Below, piece by piece: positions 22,252 through 32,577 of a stretch of 64,000 nt of DNA; the stretch's first letter is position 1, and each line of letters starts with the position of its first letter. Origin of the DNA: Podaxis mareebaensis (lineage: Eukaryota > Basidiomycota > Agaricomycetes > Agaricales > Agaricaceae); contig JAEUWP010000366.1 of assembly GCA_018524725.1 (NCBI GenBank), positions 1 through 64,000 on the forward strand, read 5' to 3'. Both the position numbers and the translations under genes were made by a program. The notes beneath the pieces were generated by a model. That model made no database searches and had not been told where the DNA came from. It was given only the letters and a program-made list of their open reading frames with translations.

Positions 22252-24846
22252 ATGAAAGACTCCAAAGAAACTAGCGGCTTCTTTGGAGGTGTCAAGAATG
22301 CTGCCAGCAGCATCCGTTCCGGCATTGTTTGTTGCCGCCATTCTAGCACTAGCGTAGTGCCCAACCCAACACTCCCAAGAGAGGCATCTGTTCCTCTATT
22401 CAATGATTTTCGTGTATCCGAGGACTTCATTCGAAAGCCCCCTTCACCTTCTCCCTCTGTTGGAGCCAAATGCTCCTATTCTACCAATCAATCTCTCTCT
22501 AACCAATTAGAGAAGAGCATGAAATTCAGAGATAATGATGACGCTGCCTCTATTTCTTCAGCTGAGGAAAACAGACACAATAACTCTGATGAAGGGTCTC
22601 AAGGACTCTCAACTCCCAAATCCATTCATCCATCCATCACACTGGCTCACAATGGCATAGAAATGTCCCCAGAAATTGCACCATCATCTCACAGGGTTTT
22701 AACCCCAGCCCAAGCCCTTGCCGCCTCTCATGGCTTTGTTCCGCCTACACCTGGCGGTCCATGGGACGAATCCCAACCCTCTGACCCCCTCCCTACCATT
22801 CCAACTTTCACTCCCATCTCCCCCCCTACTACTACACAACCTCATGTTAATGCACAGCCATTCCATGGAACGGATTGGTCAGCTATATGTGAAACTATTG
22901 GTGATGGCATCGCCATGATCAACATCACCAACACGAATGACCTCATGGGGCTTAAATGCCTCACTTCCCTATTAGAGTTCATTTCTTCCTTTTTAGGAAG
23001 CTGGGCCGAATCAGGAGATCTATCCACTTTCGAGGGCATCCCTGCCCTTATCCACATACTCCAGATAGTTGCACACTCTGACCAGTTGTGCAACATGTCC
23101 GTCCCTTATAACAGACACCAACTCAGATTATATGACTTCATCACCATGCAATTTCCCCTATCCCACACCCTCTCCCCCACCCCCACACCCATGTCCACAG
23201 GTCACCACCAAGAACATCAGGCTGAAAAGGCACCAGCAGTATCCCCCCCTTCCCCCCAGAACCCTCCCGTCAATCCCTCTGATGCCATTGGGCAATCCCA
23301 AGGCTCAGACATTCAATTCGAAAAAGACACTGCGCAAGCAATCGCTCTTTCTCATCTCCCCCCTCAAATTGCTAACAAACCAGGTGAGTCATCTGGCTCT
23401 AATGTCAATGCTGAAATGCTCCCTCCTCCTCCTACCACTACCACTATTCCTAAGTTCTCCCCTGAAGCTAAAACTTCAGGTAAGGATGACAACAACTCTA
23501 GCTTATGGACCCCCGTCATTCGATGATGGGCACCTTGCAAACCAATAGCCGCTCAAGAACAGCATAAGCCTATTGTCGCTCCTTCCATCCCTCCCCAGGC
23601 CTCCAAACCCTCTCCTAAGGCATCCCACCCCTCATCCTCTCCCCCCCCCATTAACTTCATGACCCGACCCAGGTCCAATGCCCCTTCCCCCTCCACCCAG
23701 AGGTCGTCGTATGCCAGAGCCGCATCAAACTCCCCACTACAACCTGAAGAGCTTCAAAAATATGCCGCTCTTCAAAACCAATTCCCAAACATGTCGCCGG
23801 TCAACATCATCAATTTCCTCTGATCATCTGGAGACATCAAATCATCCCCCTCACCACCCACCAAACCTCCCCCTTGTCCATCCAACTCACCCAAGGCCAC
23901 TCAAGGCCCTTCTTGCAAGAATGTCATTGTTCCTTACAATGACATTTTCAAACCTATTCTCATCACCTCCCTCAACCTCGTAGTGAGAAACTGTAACAAC
24001 ACCCTTTATCAAAAGGGCTTCTTACTCAAGGTCAAATCAGCCAAGTCTAATGACCAGACTTTGTGGCTATCAACCAACCAGGTCGCTACCAATGAGGAAC
24101 TTCTCATCATCAAGAAAGGCATCACTGATTCTAATCGATCAGCATTCACCACCTCAGAGATTAGGGACACCGTCATCCCCTCTCTCCCCATGTCCAAATC
24201 ATTTGTCAAATTGATGAACCTCCCGTATTTCTGACCTGACGGCTCCCCTCACACCTCCAATGACTTCAAGGAAGTTATCGAAACTTCCCCTTACCACGAG
24301 ATGGTCCAACATCTTGTCAATAAACCATGCTTCCATCATGTCTCCCCTCATTCCGACTCCGCAATCTTGTTCTTCAACCTTTGGGACTCTCAGTTGGCCA
24401 CCAGGGCCAAGAGCCTCATCAACCACACCCTCCTCTTCGAAAACCATGTCTGCACTTTCCGCAGCACATCCATGCATATGGCCTCCCCTCTATGCAATCG
24501 ATGCTGGAGATGGGGCCACCCCACACACCTCTGTAAAGCACGCAACCCCAGGTGTGCTATTTGCGGAGACCCTCATCATACCAACAACCACTGCCGTGAC
24601 AGCTTCTGTTGTCACAGCAAATCAGGCCCTAACCCCTGTCCCCCCACCCCTGCCAACATCACGGAGTGTCCCCATGTGACCTCCTTCAATTGCCTTTCAT
24701 GTGACTCCAAGGAACATCACATGAACTCTGACAAATGCCCCTTCTTCCATCATCAATTTGATCAGGAATGGATCTCAAATAAGCTTCGGGAACTCAAAGC
24801 CAAAAAGAACCGATGTGATTTCAACTCAGGTGCCGTTAATGTCTAA
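22252..24846 (+). pseudogene. LINE B ORF1, zinc-knuckle RNA-binding protein
   Basis: The ATG at 22252 opens MKDSKETSGFFGGV. The frame is open for 424 codons to TGA at 23524-23526, with further breaks near 23821 and 24232. The layout equals LINE A ORF1: Ser/Pro-rich N-terminal half, LQKYAALQNQFPNMSP near 23755, and a C-terminal triple zinc knuckle with CNRCWRWGHPTHLC near 24496 (C-x2-C-x4-H-x4-C), CAICGDPHHTNNHC near 24557, and a last cluster ending CPFFHHQFDQEW. The stop TAA 24844-24846 overlaps the ORF2 ATG. Expected role: nucleic-acid binding and RNP formation. Confidence 0.85.
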
Positions 24847-27800
24847 AGGACCTCTTAACCGCCCTGCTCCTTCTTCCATTTCTTCAATCCCTATTCTATT
24901 TTTCAATGTCCATCGATCCTCTTCTCTTGTCAAACTCCTTCTTAATGACCCTCTTTTCAAAGACATTCTAGTTTTATGTCTCCAAGAACCCCCATTTAAT
25001 GTCATTCATAATGTTCCTTCTACCAATGACTCTGAAGGAGTCCCTTACAAAGGCACGCCATACAATCCCAGTTGGCGCATCTTCCTATTGAATGAAGAAC
25101 GTCCAAGAACAGCCACTTTCATTCGATGATCATGTGACTCTCTTATGCCTACCTCCCACCCGAACATTATTTCCTCCCCGGACTTCCAACTCATTTCTTT
25201 CTCTTTTCCCCAAAAGGTTTATTTCCTAAACTGCTACCTAGATCCCTCAGATGACTCATCCATTACCTTCCTTGAACAACACGTCCACCTCCTCCCCAAA
25301 GGCCTCATCTGTGCTGGAGGCGACTTCAATTCCCATTCCCCTGAATGGGATCCTCACATTACCCACCACAATGCACATGGTGATTTACTGACTGACATTA
25401 TGAATTCTCTAGACTTAACCCTCTCAACACTGTCACAAGACAAATACACCCACATCCCTTACAATGGTAATAAACACCCTTCAGTCATTGACTTAATTTT
25501 CATGATAGACAACCCCTCTCAGAGCCCAGTCCACCAAATTCATGACGACTGGCAATTCACATCGGACCACCGCCCACTCCTCACCTCCCTCCCCACCCCC
25601 TCCCCCTTCCAACCCTTTATCAAAAAACTCACTATACCCAGAGATTCGGAGGAAGAAGCCTCTTTCCTCTACTCAATAGGCATCTGCCTTCAGAGCATTC
25701 CACCCACCTTCAACTCTGCTGAAGACGTGCTTTCATATGCCCAATCTATATCTCAAATTATCAACCAAGAATGGCAGCACAATGCCAAACTTGTCAAAAT
25801 CTGCGCTCAGTCTAAACCATGGTGGAACCCAGCATGCTCATCCACCCTCAGAGCATTTCAAGCCCACAAATCAAAATCCAACTGGGCTAAATTCCAATGC
25901 ACTACCCACTCTGCTAAACGCCTTTTCTTCGACAAGAAATTAGAGACATAGCTGAGGAAGACCATCGTCCTTGGGACCTAATGTCCTGGATCGGCAAATG
26001 CAACCTCCCCCCCTCCCAATCCATCACTTTCAATGGGAAGAGCTGTGACGAGCTAGAAGACCTCTGGCATGCCCTCGACTCTTCCTACAACTCTGCCTCT
26101 GAGTGCCCCGTTGACTTAGATGCAATCAATTCCCTTAGCACTCATCTGGAACGCCCATGGCTCCCATTTTCCAAGGCAGAACTTTTTGACGCCCTCAACC
26201 CCTGTGCCAATGCCTCCACTCTGGGTCCTGATCACCTCTCATGGGCCCACATCAAACACATCATGTCCAACGACATCTTCCTCACCAATTTCCTCATGTT
26301 TGCTTCCAAATGCATCGAGTTCTCTACCTGGCTGGAACATTTTAAAAACTCCACCTCCGTCATCATCCCCAAACCGAATAAACCTCATTACTCTACCCTG
26401 AAAATGTTCCAACCCATTGTCCTTCTCAATACGCTAGGCAAGCTTATTGAGAAGATGATCTCCGCTCATATGCAATTCAAAGTGTTGCAATTCGACCTCG
26501 TCCACCCCCTCCAGTTTGGAGGAATTATACAGTGCTCTACCGAAGACACTGGCATCTATGTCACCCATCTAGTCTGATCAGGCTGGAAATGCAAACTCAA
26601 GACCAGTGTCATTGCCTTCGATGTAGCGCAATTTTTCCCCTCCACCAACCACCAGATCCTTACTTCCATTCTCCACTGCCAAGGCTTTAATTCCTGTCTT
26701 GTCTCTTTCTTTTCTGACTATTTAAGTAATCATTTCACAACTTACTCCTGGAACAATAATTTGTCTCCAAAATTTTCTGCTTCTGTTGGCGTTGGTCAAG
26801 GATCTGCTCTTTCACCCATTCTTACAGCTTTATCTCTCTCCCCTTTTATGTACCAGTTTTCCAATGACCCTCATTGTAAAATAGTTTCTTTCATCGATGA
26901 CGGACTTATTGTAGTTCAATCAGACTCTTTCACTACTAACTGCCGCCTCCTCTCACAGGTCTACAAAAACTGCAAAGACTACCTCCACTGCCTTGGTTTT
27001 GTCCTCAAAAGAGACAAAACTGAGGCCTTCCACTTTTCCAACTGCCCCTCCCATGATCCCAACCCCCCCGTTGTCATTGATGACTCCCTCACTATCTGCC
27101 CCAAACCCTTCCTCTGTTACCTAGGCTTCTGGTTTGACAGAAGCCTCTCCTTCAAGGAACACATCCAGTTTTACTCCACCAAGGCACTATCCACTGTCCA
27201 ATGCATGCGCATGCTAGGAAACTCTATCTGCAGTCTCTCCCCCCTCCACAAGAGACTTCTCTACCACTCATGTGTCATCCCTATCGCGACCTATGGCTTT
27301 CGCCTATGGTTAAATCGTAATGCATGCTACCGTGGCCTCATCAAATCCCTTCAATGCATGCAACGACAGGCTGCCCTCTGGATCACCAGCGCATTCTGCA
27401 CCACACCCATGGGTGGGGTCAAAGCTATTGCTGGCCTCATCCCCATCCAACTTCATCTTTTCAAACTCACCAAACAATGCTCACTCTGCTTCCATACCCT
27501 TCCCCCCACCCATCCCCTCAAACTCCTCACATGCGACATTGACCCCTTAGACACACGTCAAACCAAGCAGCGCTCAACAGCACTAGATTTTGTATCTGAC
27601 GCTCAACTGGTCACAGACCAGTTCCAGTGTCTCCACCCCTGCACCAAGCCTGGCCAGCATCTGCTGGACCTATTTGACAAACAAATTAAATTCATCGAAT
27701 GCCCAGACCCTTCGAAAGAAGGCGCCACAGCACTTCACATCGCCAATGCCTCTCATGCTCACGACTTGGCTTTCTCCTCTCCCATTTCCCTCCTGGTAGC

Positions 27801-28758
27801 CACAGATGGATCAGTACCTTCTAACTCTTCTCTTTCCACTACTTCTGCTTTTCTAGTTTTCAACTCTTCTGACTCTGATATTTTATCCTCTGTGGTACAC
27901 CCCTGCGGGGAAGTAACCTCCTCTGACTCTGAATCTTATGCTCTTCGCCTTGGCCTCTTTTCCTCTATATCCTACTCTCAATCTCTCAACATTTCCTCCA
28001 TTGTAGTTTTCACGGACTCAATCTCCTCTACTAAACATTTGTTCTCTTACAGGCCCCACAGTGCGCATCCGGACTCCATTGCAATTGCCCCTCTCTTGCA
28101 TTCCTGGCTCTCCTCCTCCCCTTTAAACCATATCCATTTTTGGTCCATCCCCTTGTCTGCTAATTGGTCCATTCATCACAAAGTGCACACTCTCGCCAAG
28201 TCCCTCCGCCTTCCCAACCTGCATCACCAACCCTTCCACACCTCCCTCAGGTTCGTTCGAAACCACTACACCCAAAAGTGCCTATCCCTATGGCACCAAC
28301 TCATGAACGTCCCAACTCATCGCGGCCACTCGTGGCTCCCACTAGTTGATGGTGCAGAAAATCCCCTCCTTCCCAAATACACCAAAGGAGGTACCTGGCT
28401 CAGCTCACCCCTTGAGAAGAACCCCAATCTATGCACGTGCTTCACATGCTGCATCACCAATCATGCACCCATTGGTGCCTTTTGACAGCGCTTCTTCCCT
28501 GGGTGCCACATAATCTCCTGCCCCTGTGGTGAACTGCTCGAAACACATGATCACATACTTGACGACTGCCCCTGTTTTCAATACCCATATGGAGCCTGTG
28601 ACAGCTTCCATTGGATTGTCCAATTCCTAGACCAAAATCCCACAGCATTCCCATTCGCCGATCAAATACAAGGACCTGTCACACAAGAGGAGTTTGCCAC
28701 CTGCCGTCTCAACCGCAGAGAGTGACTTGCAAGAAATGGAGTCCCGGATGTACACTGA
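24839..28758 (+). pseudogene. LINE B ORF2: APE endonuclease, RT, RNase H, zinc finger
   Basis: It starts at ATG 24839 in the ATGTCTAA overlap. Stops occur at about 25127, 25951, 26575, 28483 and 28724; most are TGA where a sister copy has CGA or CAG. Endonuclease: FFNVHRS, CAGGDFNSHSPEW near 25312, SDHRPL near 25564. RT: MFQPIVLLNTLGKLIEKM near 26403, VIAFDVAQFFPST near 26608, GVGQGSALSPIL near 26791, and FIDDGL near 26890 (catalytic DD). RNase H: ATDGS near 27802, ESYA near 27932, FTDSIS near 28010. C-terminal CTCFTCC...CPCGE...H...C near 28433-28570. Target-primed reverse transcription in the nucleus is the known role of such proteins. This copy cannot make it whole. Confidence 0.9.
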
Positions 28759-29050
28759 AGGTCTTTTCCCTTTCTTTTATTTCCTTTGTCTCGTAGTTAG
28801 CTCCCCACTCCTACCCCTCTTCCCCTTCTGAACCATTCTTCTCTCATTCACATTTTGATAAGTCAGTCCTCACTTTCTTCTCATTTCTACATATATAGTA
28901 GCTTTACCTGCTCTCATCTTATCTTCCTCTCTTATCTCTTCATCTTCCTTCTCCTTTCTCTAGTTTCATTATTGGGACTGCTATCGTGCACCCATTTGTA
29001 GTAGCTAGGCCTATTGCAATAAATGTCAATTTAAAAAAAAAAAAAAAAAA

Positions 29051-29063
29051 TCCCCCCTCAATA
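29051..29063. repeat. Target-site duplication of LINE B, right copy
   Basis: tcccccctcaata directly after the poly(A) of LINE B. Confidence 0.95.
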
Positions 29064-29692
29064 ACATCCATTTTTGGTCAGTTCCTTCCTCCAAAAAATG
29101 GTCAGTCCACTTCCAAATGCACAACCTCACCAAATCACTACGCATACCCAACAACCCACAGTTCCCCATCTGCACCTCTCTGGGATATGTTCGAAACCAC
29201 TATACCACTAAATGTCTCACTCTCTGGAGACAAAAGATGAACATCCCTAAATACTGAGGCCACAATTGGCTTCCACTCAATAATCCCACAGACCAACCCC
29301 TGGAACCCAAATATACCAATGGCAGCACTTGGCTTTCATCTTGCCTTGGGGCTGACCCCAATTTATGTGCATGCTTCACCTGCTGCGTGACTGACCACAC
29401 ACCCATTGGCGCATTCAGATAGCACTTCTTCCCAGGGTGCTACATCACCTCTTGCCCATATGGTGAAGAACTTGAAATGCAGGACCACATCATCCACCAC
29501 TGTCCCCTATATCATCAACCTTATGGTATTCATACAAATATCTACTGGCTCATCTTGTTCCTTCGTGAAAACCCGGCAGCCTTTTCCTTCACTGACCAGA
29601 TACAAGGACCAATCACTTTTGGGGACTACAACACTCAATGGCTTACTCGACAAGAGAGGCTGGCCTTACACAGCACTCCAGACGTTCACTGA
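29064..29692 (+). pseudogene. LINE A ORF2, C-terminal end
   Basis: It resumes exactly where LINE B interrupted (NIHFWSVPSS), and aligns with LINE B 28130-28758. It holds the C-terminal Cys/His cluster CACFTCC...GCYITSCPYGEE....H..HHC near 29368-29505, a zinc-finger type common at the end of LINE ORF2. The stop is TGA at 29690-29692. In-frame stops lie near 29255 and 29419. Confidence 0.8.
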
Positions 29693-30002
29693 AAGGGTCT
29701 TTTCCTTTTCTCTTTCTTTTCTCTTTCTCTTATGTTCGCTTGCCTTTCGCTAGCTTCATATCTCCCCTCCCACTTCACTATCGTCTCTTTTCTCTCTCCA
29801 TGTTTGATTAGCTGTACTCTCTATTTTGTGTTGGTTGCCTCTCGCTAGCTCCCTCACTCCCCTCCTCACTTCTTTTTCTTTTTCCTCTCTCTCTCTTCTT
29901 TCTCATGTCTGTAGGATTCAGCTCTTGGGACTGCTATTGCGCACCCATTTGTAGTAGCTAGTCTATTGCAATAAATGTTGAATTAAAAAAAAAAAAAAAA
30001 AA

Positions 30003-30019
30003 GACATGGCTTGATTCAC
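30003..30019. repeat. Target-site duplication of LINE A, right copy
   Basis: gacatggcttgattcac directly after the LINE A poly(A) tail; identical to 16146-16162. Confidence 0.95.
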
Positions 30020-31802
30020 TTCTCTGGGTAATTAGCTGAATATGTAACAATATGAGGATATAGTTGTTGGGTTAAACCATCAGCACATGGAATGACCATG
30101 CCATGTTGGTAAGCCTCAGTAAACTCTTCATCCAGGAGTAACTCCTATATGGCATGCATGAGTTCATGTTTGAGGTGAGTCAACATTGTTGCAGAAGCTA
30201 GGACACTGTGAATCTTCTTGTACTCATCCTGGATTGCATCTGGTAGCTAATACAATGGGGATTAGAACAAAGTTGGTCATATCAAGGGTAAACTCATAGA
30301 AGGGATGTATGTAAGGTGGTGGGCAGCAAACTGAGTTAGTTTTGCATGCTCATACTTGGATTGATTGCCAAAGTAACAGTAGATGGGCCACATAGAAGCT
30401 GTACCAAAATTTGCAAGGTGAGTCAAGTCTGACCAAAGCATAATGCTCACAATAGACCATTCCAGCTCACAACCTGGCTCCTGCAGTTGTTTCTGTAGTT
30501 TTTCATGTTCCTTGAGAAGGGCATCAGAGTTGTAGAGCTTGGAGATAATGCATTTAGGTTGAGACTGTGGTGTGGGTTTCCAAAATAGCTAGTGGGGGGT
30601 GTAATGGAAAGAGCAAGCTGATTCATCTTGGAAAGCAGTTTGAATAACCTCTGTCAAACTGCAGTAGTAGATTCTGTCAATTATTACAGTAGGAGTCTCA
30701 TCCTCAGACTTGCAGCTCTTTCCCTCTTTAGGAATCTGAAGCTTGACTAAGCCCATCTTCCACATATTCTCAGAGAGAAACTCTGGTGCACTTGATCCCT
30801 CTTTTCCTACCTGTGTCTGATCTAACACTTGAGATGCTCAAGCTGCACTGAAACCTTGCAAGTCCTCCTTGTCAAAATCTTCATGCAGGATGACATTGTT
30901 GACCAGTTTATTAAGAGAAGTCAAGGAATTGGCCATTGCATTTTTGTAGAACCAAGACATGAGAAGAAATTGGGTCTTGTTACTGAAGGGGGCAAAGGGA
31001 TTCTTTTGCAAGGAGTCCAGTGAGGGCATAAGTCCTGACTACCACCATGGCAACTCAGGTTCCTGATTCACCAAGAAACCAGGCCCATCACATACCTTGT
31101 CTAAGGTTTGTTCATCCTCAAGATCATGTTGAGGAAAAGTCATATAGGCATGATATAGACCAAATGAATTGGGCTCTGTTTTGCAAACCACTGGTTCAGG
31201 TTCTGAGGAAGGTGATGGTGAAAATGAGGTGGGACATGCTGGTGTTGGAGGGACACTTCAGGGAATGGGGGGAGGTATGTGTGGGAGCTGAGTGAGAAGA
31301 GAAGGAACCATATCTTGAAATTGTCTAGACATTCTGTGCTGGTGTCCACAGTGGGTCAGATAAATGTAGTTGTCAGCCAGAGGATCCAACATTTGAGACT
31401 CAGGTAGAGGCCCAGACTCAGCCTCAGGTGGAGGGTCCTGCACTCAAGGTTTAGGTAGAGACTGGGGTCCAACCTCAGGTGGAGGGTACAACATTTGAGG
31501 TTCAAGCAGAGACTTGGGCTCCAAGACCTGTTTGCAAATATATATGAGCTGTTTGAGCATAGATGAACAATTTAGATATGTACAGATGACTGAATCATGA
31601 CCTGGTCTTCTTTGTTACACTCCTGAGAGACATCCTTAAGTACAGTCCAAGGAATCTTGGACTGGGATTGAATTGGCTCAAGGGCATTTTCAAGGAGAGT
31701 GGTCAGAACTCATTTCTCTTCCTTACAGTGCCTGTTATAGTGCTTGCTGAGAGCTTGATGGTTTCCAGCCTTGTAACTGCATGCAAGACACTGAAGCATC
31801 AT
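30003..31802 (-). pseudogene. Plavaka-type transposase, N-terminal third
   Basis: I place the start at the ATG at 31802-31800 (MMLQCLAC). A C2H2 zinc finger follows at once: C-x2-C-x12-H-x3-H at 31790-31728. Zinc fingers at the N-terminus are usual in this family. Then come an acidic, proline-rich linker, SFGLYHAYMTFPQHDP near 31170, the block NKTQFLLMSWFYKNA and VILHEDFDKEDLQGFSAA (31000-30838), DRIYYCSLTEVIQTAF (about 30675), and LWSDLTHLANFGTASMWPIY (about 30440). Near 30003 the frame joins 16162 after removal of LINE A. Stops are scattered. The order N-terminus at 30-32 kb and C-terminus at 14-16 kb on the same strand is what a single gene split by LINE A predicts. Confidence 0.8.
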
Positions 31803-32033
31803 CAGGATAAGTAAAGGGATGCCCCAAATGTGCATAGAAGAGGTAGTGACACAGGAACAACTTGAGAGAACAAGAAGGTGGAGTTGCAGAGACTGCCAGC
31901 ATTGGGCATCACATGGCTACATCAGCTGTACTAGACCAAGGCAGCCTGCTTCAAACAGGACAGGTGAAGTTTTCACAAGGTAGAACATAAATGTAAAACA
32001 GTTTTCAAGACTGTGTGATCAACTCTTGATGAT

Positions 32034-32115
32034 ACTGGTGATCCCAGTGTGGAGACACAAGGGGTACTGGAGTGTCCCAGTATGATTGAAAAAGGAGCAC
32101 TGGAGTGTCCCAGTG
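32034..32115. promoter_or_regulatory. Near-palindrome cluster in the divergent intergenic space (a)
   Basis: Three copies of one motif: ACTGGTGATCCCAGT (32034-32048), TACTGGAGTGTCCCAGTA (32065-32082) and CACTGGAGTGTCCCAGTG (32098-32115). Each has inverted arms CACTGG/CCAGTG. They lie in the 775-bp gap (31803-32577) between the start of the transposase gene (minus) and cargo gene 1 (plus). Binding sites for an element-encoded protein are likely, but this is inference. Confidence 0.5.
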
Positions 32116-32470
32116 TGTCTGAAAAACAGTGAAGTAAGAACTCAGTGAACCAAGTAATGCAGTGGTATACCTAAACATGAAATGGGGTGGTTAGTGTTGT
32201 ACTTACTGGCATTCTAAATATTGAGCTTGGACAGTAGTAGGGGGTAGTAAGGCAGTGTGTTTGTAATGGCTGGGAGGAGAAATGGCAATGTCTGAATTAT
32301 TAATTGTATTACACACTAGGACTAAACACTTCAACCTTATTCAGATTTTCCCCCATTCTTGTACACCAAACTATAGAACCCAATGTAAAGCTGGGTAAGT
32401 AGATAGAAGTTCATCCTTACACTGCAACTGACTGTTTTTCTCAGTGCAATTTTTCTTCCTAACATACATC

Positions 32471-32522
32471 TTTCTGGGAAACTCCAGAAACCAATACTCA
32501 ACTTTCTGGGATACTCCAGAAA
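32471..32522. promoter_or_regulatory. Near-palindrome cluster in the divergent intergenic space (b)
   Basis: TTTCTGGGAAACTCCAGAAA (32471-32490) and TTTCTGGGATACTCCAGAAA (32503-32522): the same CTGGG-A-A-TCCAG core with different outer arms, 32 bp apart, just upstream of cargo gene 1. The core orientation is opposite to that in cluster (a). Confidence 0.5.
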
Positions 32523-32577
32523 TTGTGGGTTCTACTCCTTGGGATCACCAGGGATATTCCTAAACATCATTTTCAAT

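Larger units (their letters stand above)
22163..29050 (+). mobile_element. LINE B, full-length Tad1/I-like LINE (6,888 bp)
   Basis: Complete: the 5' end CAGCCTTCCTTTCTCAGTAA, two overlapping ORFs, a 3' UTR with the family tail (GGGACTGCTATCGTGCACCC...TATTGCAATAAATG), an 18-nt poly(A) at 29033-29050, and a perfect 13-bp TSD. It sits inside the RNase H of LINE A, so it is younger. It keeps longer open frames and somewhat more CpG than LINE A, but still carries about eight stops. Confidence 0.96.
16163..30002 (+). mobile_element. LINE A, full-length Tad1/I-like LINE split by LINE B
   Basis: The 5' end CTTCCTTTCTCAGTAACTAC at 16163 follows the TSD. The body runs to 22162, resumes at 29064 after LINE B, and ends in an 18-nt poly(A) (29985-30002). 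Without LINE B it is about 6.9 kb, the same length as LINE B. Two ORFs are linked by ATGTCTAA at 18856-18863. The 3' tail GGGACTGCTATTGCGCACCC...TATTGCAATAAATG is shared with LINEs B, C and D. Confidence 0.95.
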
